Below, piece by piece: positions 9,434-20,282 of a stretch of 64,000 nt of DNA (position 1 is the stretch's first letter; the number at the start of each line of letters is the position of its first letter). The notes beneath the pieces were generated by a model, which was not told where the DNA came from, ran no database searches, and saw nothing but the letters and a program-made list of their open reading frames with translations. The position numbers and the translations under genes are program-made. The DNA comes from Cryptomeria japonica (Eukaryota > Streptophyta > Pinopsida > Cupressales > Cupressaceae): NCBI RefSeq assembly GCF_030272615.1, contig NC_081413.1, forward strand, positions 186,772,669 through 186,836,668, written 5' to 3'.

Positions 9434-10611
9434 TGATGAATACTAAGAGGTCAGGGGGGTGAATTAGTATACCAAAAAATACTGAACTCAAACACTTAAA
9501 CAGTTTAGCAGTAAACCGGTATAACAATTTTACTAACAAACCGGTTAAGACAAATGCAAACCAAACATCAAATAAGACATTCACCCACAGGAGCACAATC
9601 ACCATAACACAAGAGATTTTGACATGGAAACCCAAATGGGAAAAACCACGGTGAGATGAAACTCACAAGTAACTATCTATAGAATAGTAACCAGACCGGT
9701 TAAGGTCAGACCAGTTAAGGTCATACAATGTTCTTCACCAGAACAAATTTTGTTAGGAATCTCAATCTCTGTTAGGAGATAAGTCCGATTAAAGACTACC
9801 TTGTGAGAGGATTTCAGATCCATAGTTGTGAACCACCTTGTTAGAGGATTTACAAAGGCTTTGCTAGGCCTACCCGGTTAAGGGTTTCAGACTTGTCGAA
9901 GATGTGAGTAATCAACAAGCGAGTGATCTAAATACTAGTACAGTATGCTTGGTTAGATCCTTGATAGCTCATTGTTAATGCATTTCAGCATTACTTCAGT
10001 CTTCAATATTTCCACACTCTGTTTCTTCACACAGACCTAATCTACTTATGTGATCGCACATACAAAAACCTCATCAACCACCTAAAACCCTAACAACACC
10101 TAAAACCCTAGACATGATGTCCTTATAAAGGAATCTGATTTCATGTCGGTCCAATAGGATTACATTGCAAGTTCCTAGGTTCAGTGCATCTGGACACATT
10201 TGGTAACACGACACAGAATCACCGCCAAAGTGTCGGTGGATGATAACTCATCACAAAAAAAAAATACCGGTTGGTAACTCATCACAGAGTAATACCGGTT
10301 CATACATTTAACGGATTACCGGTTCACACATTTTACCAATTACCGGTTTGTCAAAATGAAGATTGGGAAAAATGATAACAACCGCTTTGTTCCTTCGTAC
10401 CGCTTTGGGATCCTCGAACCGCTTGAGGTCTTCATACCGCTTGAGATCAATAAACACTTTCTACAAAACACCGATAGTCTAAAGACTATAATACATAATA
10501 CCGGTTGGAACAAATACCGATTGAACATAACTCATACATACAAAAAGTGATCTCAAAGCAAGTGTGTGTCCATCAATGACAATCACAACATCATCATAAA
10601 AAATGTCAACA
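9434..10611 (-). repeat. Element A 5' LTR
   Basis: 1178 bp, a direct repeat of 2983-4125. Its sense-strand start is at 10611. An extra short tandem duplication of a GGTTAAGGTCA unit at about 9690-9720 explains most of the length difference. Two telomere-like AAACCCTAA boxes lie beside the TATA box (10085-10112). It drives minus-strand transcription through Gag. Confidence 0.92.
10122..10131 (-). promoter_or_regulatory. Probable TATA box of element A 5' LTR
   Basis: The sense strand reads CTTTATAAGG. The same site is kept in the other LTR at 3652-3661. Short AAACCCTA telo-box-like motifs occur just downstream on the sense strand in both LTRs. Confidence 0.6.
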
Positions 10612-10616
10612 ATATA
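10612..10616. repeat. Target-site duplication of element A (right)
   Basis: ATATA, identical to 2978-2982. The split RT frame resumes here as I-FKDFLDNF. Confidence 0.9.
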
Positions 10617-10895
10617 TTCAAAGATTTCTTAGATAATTTTATGTTGGTCTTCTTGAATGATATTCTTATATATTCCAAGAATAGGAGGGAGAATCTCCAA
10701 CATTTGAGAGTTGTCCTACAAAGGTTAAGAGAGCATAAGCTATATGGGAAACTCTCCAAATGTACATTCTTTCAGAAAAAAGAATAATATTTGGGTCATG
10801 TGATTTCAGCTGAGGGAATTGCAGTTGATCATGCAAAGATAAAAGCAGTGCTTGAATGGCTAGTACCAAGGAATGTATCAAAAGTTGAAAGGACC
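10617..10895 (+). pseudogene. Gypsy reverse transcriptase, C-terminal part
   Basis: Continues the RT broken at 2982. It reads FKDFLDNFMLVFLNDILIYS, then LREHKLYGKLSKCTFF, a stop, and YLGHVISAEGIAVD with EWLVPRNVSKV, the usual palm-to-thumb sequence of Ty3/gypsy. The catalytic pair expected as (Y/F)xDD reads FLND, so one of the two metal-binding Asp residues is lost. The sequence breaks after VSKVER, where the next insertion starts; the RNase H domain is missing altogether. Confidence 0.85.
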
Positions 10896-12672
10896 TCACA
10901 ATTGGATTCAGGAGATTGTTTCCACGAATTTTGATATATAATTCGACCTATTTCGGTGACAAGGGCATTTGGGCCATGATTTTTCATTGGCACACTTCAC
11001 GAGGCACAAAAATCCGTACGGTTGTATCTGCGAATGCGTCAATTTTTTTTTGTAAAAATAAAATAAATTTTTACCCTTTTTATGCCCTAAAAGGGTTTTT
11101 TTTTTCTTTTGGTTGTAACTTGGTCATACAGAGGCATTTTTTCAAGAACCTTATATCATCGAAAAGCTCTATCCAGATCTGGAGGTTTGAAATTTTGATT
11201 TTGCTTTTTTGATGGTGTTTTTTTTGGTCAAAGTCAACGGTTCATTTTTGCACTCTGGGAGACATAACTTGAACATCCGATCTTTGTTTTTTGAAAACTT
11301 TATATTGTTGGAAAACTTGTTTCGTGTTCTTTCCATTCATATGAGTTTTTTTTTCAGATTCTACTCCAAGTATATTTTATTCATTTTTTTGTTTTTCAGC
11401 ACTCTAGTGAATATCTTGGATGTTTCAGGTCCTATGATCTCTTTATTTGAGTAGGATGTCTCGTCTTTGGTTGTTATTTCTATATTTCCAGTCTTCTATC
11501 TCTTCTGATTATTGTAGCATTTTATTTATGCAAACACATTGAGATAAAGTACCACCATACATTGTATACTTGGGATCTTGCACATCTTGTGCCTTATTGT
11601 ACATGCACTACATTATAAAGTGTCATAGGAGGGTTGATGTTTGCCTTGTTTGCCATCTGCCTTTGTCACATGAATGTTCCTTCCATGACATTAGCCTCAT
11701 GATATGTGTCAAGTGAGTGTTCCTTCCACAACACTATGTACTTTCTCTGCACCTTCAATGTTGTTGGTTCTTTGTCATGCAGTTCTTGTTGGTCATTCTT
11801 TTCAGTGTACATGTCCCTCTCCCTTTTCAGCATTATGAGGAGGTTTGTCCTATTGGTTCTAATGCTTCTTTGGTTTGATTGATCAGCTCTTCGGGCTTTT
11901 GTGTTTCATGCCATCTGTATCTTCGAGTTCAGTTGTTTGTCTTTGTTTGCCACCCGATTCGAGTAGTGTCATTTGAGGGAACTCATGCAGATTACAGTCT
12001 TCTCTACCTGGTCATGTTCTATTTCAGTGGAGGTTCTTCAGATCAGCAATGACTCTTTGACAATGTTTGCAGCTATTTCATGCTTCAGTGGCGTTCTTCA
12101 TGCTCTTATTTTTGTTCCTATCTTCTGGAACACTCTTGTTTGGAGTCTTCTTAGTCCTTCACTAGAGCTTTCATCTCTTCTTGGAGAGGAGTTTTGTTCC
12201 CACAGGGTTTTCTCTTTTTTCTCTACTTTACAGAGATTTTTATTGTAATTGGGTACCTCATCAGGCCTAGTTGTCGGGACCCATTGTTGCTTTCCTACAT
12301 TTTTTACATGATTTTTTAGTCCTTAGTTATTTTTTAGCTACTCCTTAAGTTCATCTTAAGAGGGGGTGTTGGAGTTATTTTTTATTTGCTAATAATTATT
12401 TATTTAGTTATTAGTCTATTATACTCCATGCTTAAGCTAAACTTAGGAATCTTATAATTCTTTAGGGTTTTCTCCTTTAGGGTTTTGAGTATCCTTTTAT
12501 AAGGATTCTCTCTTTGTATTTTCATAACAACTGTAATTATTGAATTGCATTCTTGTTGCACAATCAATATGACTTCTCTTTTCTGGATCTCTGAATTTTG
12601 GCCTCCATAAATTTTTTGCTTCTCTCCTTCTATGTCAGGTTTGCATGCAAGTGATATTTGGGAGTTGTTTGA
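10896..12672 (+). mobile_element. Non-coding LTR element, plus-oriented part (5' truncated) with 3' LTR
   Basis: Similar over its length to the inverse of 38481-39830: the shared phrases include TATATAATT..CCTATTTCGGTGACAAG, CTGGGCCATGATTTTT, TTTGCACTC.GGGAG and CAGGTCCT.GGATCTCTT. It ends with AAGAGGGGG and a TGTTGGAG LTR start at 12367, so the orientation is plus. There is no ORF of retroelement type in 1.4 kb of internal DNA, so this is a LARD-like non-autonomous family. The 5' LTR and about 270 bases of leader are absent. It abuts a minus-oriented copy of the same family at about 12672. Confidence 0.78.
12367..12672 (+). repeat. 3' LTR of the plus-oriented non-coding element
   Basis: It begins TGTTGGAGTTA after a G-rich PPT and is the inverse of 13211-13522. 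The right end runs into internal sequence near 12672. A segment of about 80-90 bases made of the LTR tail plus internal sequence is repeated at 12660-12733 and 12735-12826, which looks like a template-switch scar. Confidence 0.75.
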
Positions 12673-13522
12673 TTTTCAGCCAAAAGAAAAAAAAACCCCT
12701 CTTTTAGGAAATAAAAAGGTTAAATTTTTTTTGAGGGAGCTATAGAGTTGATTTTCAACCAAAAGAAAAAAAACCCTCTTTTAGGAAATAAAAAAGGGTT
12801 AAAAAAAATTTAATTTTTTTTTTGACGAAATTTTTCTAACGCATTTGTAGGTACTACTGTATGGATTTGTGTGCCTTGAAAAATGTGTCAATTAAAAATT
12901 ATGTCCCAGATGCCCCTATCAGCAAAAATAGACAAATTATATATCAAAATTCATGGAATCAGCCTTCTGATTCCAACTGAGAAGTCCTTTTGGCACCAAA
13001 ATATACCAAAAAATCAACTACCCCCAGAAATGAAAAAAAATCAACTATCATGAAGAGAACAGGGGCATGCAGATCTAGAGCTCTGATACCATATTGGAGT
13101 TGAGGAAAAAGCAACTCTACAGCTCCCAAATGCACAGATCTGAAAAACAAGTCCCAAAATCTCTCATGAAGAGAACAGGGGCATGTAGATCTGGAGCTAT
13201 GATACCATATTGGAGTTGAGGAAAAATCAACTCTACAGCTCCCAAAGATCACCTGCATGCAAACCTGTCACAGAAAGAGAGAAGCAAAATATCTATGGAG
13301 ACCAGAATTTAGAGATCCAGAAAAGATGAGTCATATTGATTGTGCAACAAGAATGCAATTCAATAATTACAGTTGTTAATGAAAATACAAAGAGAGAATC
13401 CTTATAAAAGGATACTCGAAACCCTAAAGAATTATAAGATTCCTAAGTTTAGCTTAAGCATGGAGTATAATAGACTAATAATTAAATAAAAAATTATTAG
13501 CTAATAAAAGATAACTCCAACA
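12673..13522 (-). mobile_element. Non-coding LTR element, minus-oriented part with 5' LTR
   Basis: Bases 12673-13078 match the plus strand of 39600-39810 and include the A-rich CCAAAAGAAAAAAA run, CCCAGATGC and ATATATCAAAAT phrases, so this is internal sequence read on minus. The right part, 13211-13522, is an LTR (ends CTCCAACA on +) preceded by a PBS-like TGGTATCATAGC on the minus strand (13207-13196). A second LTR-start plus PBS copy at 13079-13130 makes a tandem duplication of about 113 bases. Together with 10896-12672 it forms a tail-to-tail inverted composite. It lies between the RT and integrase of the host gypsy element. Confidence 0.75.
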
Positions 13523-13523
13523 A

Positions 13524-14855
13524 TTGAGATTTAAGGGAAAAATTTGTGTACTTAACTATAGAGAATTAAGGGATTTAGTATGGAAAGAAGTTCACACAAT
13601 GCCATATTTTGGGCATCCCAGAGTAACAAAGTTGTTGGCTGATGTCAAGCCATTATATTTCTGGAAAGGCATAAAGAGGGATGTTGCAATATTTGTAGCA
13701 AGTTGTTTAGAATGTTAGAGAGTGAAAGCAAAACATCATCATCCCGCAGGATTGTTGTATCCTCATGAAGTTCCAGAAAGGAAGTGGCAAGTCATTAATA
13801 TGGATTTTGTTCAAGGCCTACCTATGTCAAGGAATAAGCATAATATCATTGTGGTAGTAGTGGAAAATCTTACCAAGGTAGCACATTTCATTCCAGGGAA
13901 TTTAACTAATGGAGCACCTATTATAGCACAAAATTTTATTCAATAGGTGTTTAGATTACATGGAATCCCTGAAAGGATTATTTCTGATGAGGATGCTTGT
14001 GTGACATCTAGAAAATGGCAAACCTTATTTTCTTCACTTGGGACTTAGTTGAATATAAGTTCAACATACCATCTAGAAACTGATGGTCAAACTAAGAGGG
14101 TAAACCAAGTATTGGAAGATTTAATGGGAATGTATTGCAAGGATCAAAAATACAAGTGGGAAGATTACTTACCCTTGGTAAAATTTGCATATAATAACTC
14201 TTATCACTCTACAATTAAGATGGCTCCATTTGAAGCATTGCATGGAAGGAAGTGTCAAACTCCTATAAGTTGGGATAAGCTTGAGGATAGGGTAAATCTT
14301 GAACTTGACATGCTATCAGAAATGGAAGAGAAAGTTGCTATAATTAAGCAGAGACTAGCAGAAGCTAATGTTAGGGAGAAGAGTTATGCAGATTCCAAGT
14401 GGGTACCAAGACATTTCTCAGTGGGAAAAAAGTGATGTTAAGGGTTAAGCCTCATACTTGAGTTCCATAAAGTTTGGAAAGTCATCCAAACTAGCTCCAT
14501 GATTTGTAGGTCCATTTGAGGTCCTTGAAGAAGTTAACCCTGTTGCTCATCGACTAACGCTGCCACCAACTCTTGCTAGGATGCATAATGTCTTACATGT
14601 ATCATACCTTAAGAAATACATACCTAGGGATAGTCATGTAATTGTTGGAATGCCTTGCAGGTATAGGATCTGGAAGTGGTAATAATCAAGCCTCCCAAGG
14701 TACTTGGAAAATGCAAGCTCCACTTGTGTAACAAAGAGGTTATGCAATGTAAGGTCGAGTGGGATCAGTATGCAGAAGATTTTGCTACCTGGGAGGAATA
14801 TTCTAAGATGAAGCAAAAATTTCCTCATGTTTTGCTTGAGATCGAAAGATCATAA
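13524..14855 (+). pseudogene. Gypsy integrase with GPF module and chromodomain remnant
   Basis: It starts with LRFKGKICVLN and an HHCC-like zinc region: H in EVHTMPYFGH, and C in VASCLEC. The core carries the DDE triad as D of INMDFVQGLP, D of RIISDED and E of QVLEDLM. The C-terminal part, after a frame change near 14440, reads FVGPFEVLEEV (GPY/F module) and HNVLHVSYLKKYIP. After another frame change come CKVEWDQYAEDFATWEEYS and KQKFP, resembling the chromodomain that directs chromovirus insertion to heterochromatin. Stops at 13719, 13944 and 14046 disable it. A stop at 14853 ends the frame. Confidence 0.88.
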
Positions 14856-14930
14856 AAACAACGCTACTATGTTTTATTTTAAGTTTATGCTTTTAGTTGA
14901 TACTTAAAAATCATCGAGGATGATGATTCA

Positions 14931-14944
14931 CTAGGGGGAGGATA
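14931..14944 (+). other. Polypurine tract of the old gypsy element
   Basis: CTAGGGGGAGGATA lies just before TGTTACACCCC, the probable start of the 3' LTR at 14945. Confidence 0.7.
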
Positions 14945-15097
14945 TGTTACACCCCATTGTGATATTACTATTTACTATTACTTGTTTTCGTAAAAATGCT
15001 TTATCACGTGAATATGTTTTGAATATATATGTATCTTGATTAGGAATCAAATGAATGATTATGCAATCAATACAATATTTTGAATATGAAATATATG
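14945..15097 (+). repeat. Start of the old gypsy 3' LTR
   Basis: TGTTACACCCCATTGTG follows the PPT. The LTR end cannot be placed because microsatellite growth and later insertions (solo LTR, element B) interrupt it. Bases 15977-16385 and 22019-23077 may be further parts of the same LTR. Confidence 0.6.
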
Positions 15098-15124
15098 ATG
15101 AATATGTACATATATGTACATATA

Positions 15125-15207
<83 letters not shown>

Positions 15208-15255
15208 ATATATATAGATATACATATGTACATATATGTACATATATACATATGT

Positions 15256-15295
<40 letters not shown>

Positions 15296-15296
15296 G

Positions 15297-15327
<31 letters not shown>

Positions 15328-15976
15328 ATGCATATATATATATATATGTACATATATGTACATATCTATATATATATATCTATATGTACATATCTATATA
15401 TATATATATACATATATATATATGTACATATGTATATATATACATATGTACATATATGTACATATATGTACATATGTATATATATACATATGTACATATA
15501 TGTACATATATATGTACATATATATACATATATGTACATATATGTACATATATGTACATATGTATACATATATATGTACACATCTGTACATATACATATG
15601 TACACATATGTACATATACATATGTACATATATGTACATATATGTACATATGTATATATATACATATGTACATATATGTACATATATGTACATATGTATA
15701 CATATATATATATGTATGTACATATATATATATATATATGTACATATATGTACATATGTATACATATATATATATGTACATACATATATATATATATATG
15801 TACATACATATATATATATGTACATATGTACATATATACATATATACATATATGTAGATATATACATATATATATATATATATGTACATATATACATATA
15901 TATCTATATATATATATATGTATGTATATATGTACATATGTACATATATGTACATATATGTGTGTGTGTGTGTGTG
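15098..15976. repeat. Compound microsatellite (TA)n/(TG)n/(CA)n/(ATGTAC)n
   Basis: About 880 bases made only of TA, TG, CA and ATATGTAC-type units. TG runs and CA runs alternate, so self-complementary hairpins and Z-DNA-prone tracts are expected. Long open frames here read only Tyr/Ile/His/Val/Cys/Thr on every strand and are not genes. Confidence 0.97.
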
Positions 15977-16385
15977 TTTTAATGTCAGCTAACTACTTTT
16001 GTGATGTGCTAAGTTGAATGAAGGAAATGAACAAGCCTCTAGACGAGAGGAAGAGTATCACTCGGGAGAGGAATTTGGTTTTATAATCTTATATATGTGC
16101 CTTATTGAGCTATCACACACTCACAACTTAGTTGGTCAAGTTGAGTTAGATTAGTTGGGTGGTAGTGAGTTGCCTTCTATCGATTTGGTAATTATTTGTG
16201 ATGTTTTTATTGGTATGGTGTGAATATCCTTGTTAGGAACGATGGATTGAATCTGTTTGATAGTTTTAAACCCTTGTGTTTACATATCTACCTATATATT
16301 AATCAATGAATATATATAAGTACTATTTGATTATCGAATAATAGATAATGTGTATTGATATATGTATTGGTTTTATTTTGGGTAT
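15977..16385. other. Unique spacer within the microsatellite zone
   Basis: Non-repetitive AT-rich sequence with no ORF or element end recognised. It probably continues the old gypsy LTR. Confidence 0.4.
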
Positions 16386-16391
16386 TTGATA

Positions 16392-16427
<36 letters not shown>

Positions 16428-16460
16428 TGTGTGTGTGTGTGTGTATAGATGTATATATAT

Positions 16461-16517
<57 letters not shown>

Positions 16518-16522
16518 TACAC

Positions 16523-16561
<39 letters not shown>

Positions 16562-16572
16562 TGTATACATAT
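16386..16572. repeat. Microsatellite (CATA)n-(TG)n-(AC)n-(CATATA)n
   Basis: Short pure runs: seven ACAT units, a TG run, about 25 AC units, then ACATAT units. It hosts the left end of the solo LTR. Confidence 0.95.
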
Positions 16573-18058
16573 TGTATGTCGGAAAATGTGGTATCAGTCT
16601 GCAATAGAGAAAAACACTTCAAACACACACATGAAACATTATGTTAGAGGTTATAAATCAAAATCCAAAACCAAGAAGCTAGCTATGAAAAATCAAACTC
16701 TAAACACGTTCCATGTTCCTCTATCTCTAAAGATCCTCAAGATTCAAGGTGGCCCTCACTTGGAAGAGTACTTGATCTCTTGGATGACAACCTAGAGAAT
16801 GAGATTTAAATGATTCTAGGATCAAAATGGATGTAGCTAAGATCCTAGTGAAAGCTAAGATGATGGATTAAGATGAAATGCAAGATGCAAGACTAAATGC
16901 TCAAGATGATGAAGATATGAAACTAGGTTAATTCCAAATTGAAGATTAAATGTTGCTAGATGAGTTAATTAAGCTAGAAAAGGATATGCATTTAAGCTAA
17001 ATGAAACTAAAATGCTATGAGATGAATGCTTGATGCTTGAAGATAACAAAGAGAGCTCCTCAACCTGCAAAATGACTATAAGTTTGTTGTACAAAAGACT
17101 TTTTGTTTTTAAGAAGAAGAAGGAATGGGCTCTATTTATAGGGAAAATAGGGCAATGGAGGTTTGAGATTGAATAATCTCAACAAGGGCTAGGATTGAAA
17201 GTTATCAATCCATGTAAGGGATTCAGTCCAATCCCAAGTTGACAAATGGCACCTTGAGAGGGCTTGAGAGGAGATGTAAGAGGCATTAAATGTCTGAGGA
17301 GACATGAAGGTTACCTTAGGAGGTAAGGTTATGGTTAGTTAGTGGAAAACCAATGGATAAAGCCTTTACCCAAGGGGTAAACTCTTGTGCAAGGGTTAAT
17401 AGGATAACTAGGGTCAAAGCCATGAGAGTTTGATGAGACCCTTGGGTTAGCTGAGGGTTAAGTTAGAGAGAAAGTCTATAACCATGTGGGATGGTTGAGT
17501 TAACCATTAATGGTTAGGAAGACTTTGGGGACAAATTTGTAAGAGTCCTTCCAAATTTGGAGAACTCAACAAGTTAGCTTGTTGAAGGAAAGGAAGTCTT
17601 AAATGCATTTAGAAGACTTTCTTCCAAATTTTAGAAGTGACCTCCTCAAATTTAGGGAAAGGACATGATTAGGATAATTAAAAGGGTATAGAAGAATCTA
17701 GAAGGCTCTAGAAGAGGTTTAGGAGGCAAGTGGGAGATGTAGGATTTTGCAAGTGGGTGAGGGAAAAAAAAGAATTTAATTAAAATTTATTTTAATTTTG
17801 GTTGCAACTTGCATTTGTAGGATTTTGCAAGTGGGAGGATTTTTAAATAAATTTAGATTTATTTAAATGCAAAAGGGGTTTTAATTAAATGGCTAGGATA
17901 GAAGAAGGGAATTATTAATCAAATCTTTAATTTGATTAAAAGCTAATTTAGAGAAATAAAGATATTAATTAAATCTTAATTTAATTAATTGTGAGAAATA
18001 TGGATAATTAAGTGAATAAAATTCACTCAATTTTTTATGCAACTTTTAGGTGTCTACA
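16573..18058 (-). mobile_element. Solo LTR in the microsatellite, same terminal family as element B
   Basis: The sense strand starts TGTAGACACCTAAAA at 18058 and ends ACATACA at 16573. The flanks read CATAT (16568-16572) and CATAC (18059-18063), a near-perfect five-base duplication inside the repeat. A TATA box CCTATAAATAG on the minus strand lies at 17132-17143. No internal region is attached, so it arose by LTR-LTR recombination. The terminal TGTAGACACCTAAAA is shared with element B LTRs, but the rest differs, so it belongs to a related family. Confidence 0.78.
17132..17143 (-). promoter_or_regulatory. TATA box in the solo LTR
   Basis: The minus strand reads CCTATAAATAGA, a consensus plant TATA box, placed inside the LTR where the U3/R border is expected. 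Confidence 0.65.
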
Positions 18059-18200
18059 CATACATGTATATGTATATATGTGTATGTGTATGTGTACGTG
18101 TACGTGTACGTGTATGTGTATGTGTATGTACGTGTACGTGTATGTGTATGTGTATGTGTATGTGTATGTGTGTATGTGTGTGTGTATACATACACACGTA

Positions 18201-18231
<31 letters not shown>

Positions 18232-19005
18232 GTGTGTATGTGTGTGTGTATACATACACACGTATGTGTGTATGTATACACACACACATACACACATACA
18301 CATACACATACACATACACATACACGTACACGTACACATACACATACACATACACGTACACGTACACGTACACGTACATACACATACACATACACGTACA
18401 TACACATACACGTACATGTACACGTACACATACACACATATATGTACACACACACACACATATATATATATACACATATACATATACATATATATATTTA
18501 TATATACATATATCTATATATGTATATATATATATATATACATACATGTATACATGTATGTATATGTATATACATATATATACATGTATACATGTATACA
18601 TACATGTATGTATACATGTATATATATATATATGTATATACATATACATACATGTATACATACATGTATGTATACATGTATACATGTATATATATATATA
18701 TACATACATGTACACACACACACATATATACACACACATATATATGTATATATACACATACATATACATACATTTATATATGTATGTTTAATGGAGTGAG
18801 AGAGTAGACAGTGTCGCAACTTTTGAGAAGCGAACATTACTGCTAAGCAATGTATGCATATATATATATACATACATATATGTATGTATGCACACACACA
18901 CACAAATATATATGTGTGTGTGTGTGTGTGTATACATGTATGTTTGATGGAGTGAGAGAGTAGATAGTGTTGCAACTTTTGAGAAGCGAACATTACTGCT
19001 AAGCA

Positions 19006-19051
<46 letters not shown>

Positions 19052-19328
19052 ATACACATACATGTGTGTGTGTGTGTGTGTTTATGTATATACATAAACA
19101 CACACACACACATATATATACATATATATATATATGTATATATATATATGTATGTGTATTTGTATATGTATATATACATACACACACGCATATATATACA
19201 TATATATATACATACATATGTATATATACATACATACATATACATATGTATATATATATACATACATATACATATGTATATACATACATATATATATATA
19301 TATACACACACATATACATATGTATATG

Positions 19329-19375
<47 letters not shown>

Positions 19376-19491
19376 GCATGTGTGTATGTATATTTACATA
19401 TACAAATACACATACATATATATATATATATATACATATATACATATATATATATACATATATACATATATATATACATATAGACATATAC

Positions 19492-19524
<33 letters not shown>

Positions 19525-20064
19525 TATACATATGTATATACATAAACACACACATATATATGTGTGTGTTTATGTATATTCATATGTATATCCATAAACA
19601 CACACATATATGTGTATATACATAAACACATGCACACACACACACACACACATATATATATAAACCCACACATGTATATACATATATATACATATATGTA
19701 TATATGTATATGCACACACACACACACACACAGATATATATAGAGAGAGAGAGAGAGTGAGAGATACACATATATACATATATGTATATGCATATATGTA
19801 TATGTATATGCATATACATACATGTATATACATACACACACATATATACATATACATATACATATTAGTAATTAAGAAAGTCTAAGTTGATTAGGTAATG
19901 TGTAAGTTAGTTAATTATATTTGACTAAGTATTATATTGTGGCTGATTCATAGTAATATTTCACATGACTATTTATGTGTTGGCTTTATATTTAGAAAAG
20001 AAGCCACATAGCCTAGTGGTGGCGATAAGAGGGAGAGTGGTGTTAATTCAAAGAACTTAATTAA
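18059..20064. repeat. Compound microsatellite, first copy of a tandem duplication
   Basis: GT/AC, TA and ACGT-bearing (GTACGT)n units make up about 1.8 kb, followed by about 200 bases of unique sequence (19865-20064, with AGAAAGTCTAAGTTGATTAG). From about 18260 onward it is repeated at 20068-22018 with the same order of repeat blocks and islands. The long ORFs in it are repeat artefacts. Confidence 0.95.
18782..18855. repeat. Unique island copy 1 in the microsatellite
   Basis: A roughly 66-base non-repetitive island (GGAGTGAGAGAGTAGACAG .. GCTAAGCAAT). Related copies lie at 18941-19008, 20668-20741 and 20827-20894. Copies 1 and 3 agree (GTCGCAAC) and copies 2 and 4 agree (GTTGCAAC), consistent with an old local duplication followed by a recent one. 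Confidence 0.9.
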
Positions 20065-20249
20065 GCCACGTATGTGTGTATGTATACACACACACATACA
20101 CACATACACATACACATACACATACACATACACGTACACGTACACGTACACATACACATACACATACACGTACACGTACATACACATACACATACACGTA
20201 CATACACATACACGTACATGTACACGTACACATACACACATATATGTAT

Positions 20250-20282
<33 letters not shown>

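Larger units (their letters stand above)
2983..10611 (-). mobile_element. Element A: complete non-autonomous LTR retrotransposon (Gag + ORF2, no pol)
   Basis: Two direct repeats (2983-4125 and 9434-10611) of about 1.15 kb bound the element, with ATATA duplicated outside. On the minus strand the order is 5' LTR, two-nucleotide spacer AT, PBS (TGGTATCAGAGC, initiator Met tRNA), coiled-coil/CCHC Gag (9383-8103), long ORF2 (7659-4414), PPT and 3' LTR. No protease, RT, RNase H or integrase motif is present in the 5.3 kb internal region, so mobility would require enzymes in trans. The architecture resembles Gag-only non-autonomous elements (TR-GAG class) but has an extra gene of over 1000 codons. 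The whole element is dotted with the palindrome ACCGGT. It is inserted antisense into the RT of an older gypsy element. Confidence 0.92.
695..14944 (+). mobile_element. Decayed Ty3/gypsy (chromovirus-type) LTR retrotransposon, host of later insertions
   Basis: Reading left to right on the plus strand are Gag with a zinc knuckle, aspartic protease, the first half of reverse transcriptase, the second half of RT, integrase with a GPF module, and a chromodomain-like tail. This is the gag-PR-RT-IN order of Ty3/gypsy. A polypurine tract at 14931-14944 is followed by TGTTACACC, a typical 3' LTR start. Two insertions split the body: element A inside RT (2983-10611) and a composite non-coding LTR element (10896-13522). 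The RT thumb and RNase H are missing at the second insertion. All domains have stops and frameshifts, so this is the oldest layer. The 5' LTR lies outside the window or is unrecognisable. Confidence 0.85.

Noticed and set aside
8370-9635. Using the upstream ATG at 9635 as the Gag start of element A
   Set aside because: The first 84 codons lie in the LTR and PBS; the start at 9383 fits the homologous element E.
10085-10112. CCCTAA words as an interstitial telomere
   Set aside because: Only two imperfect copies separated by other bases, repeated in the other LTR; a promoter motif is more likely.
15055-16017. Long open frames (up to 320 codons) across the microsatellites at 15-16, 18-22 and 61-62 kb
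   Set aside because: They encode only Tyr/Ile/His/Val/Cys/Thr/Met repeats, occur in several frames at once and follow from stop-free dinucleotide repeats.
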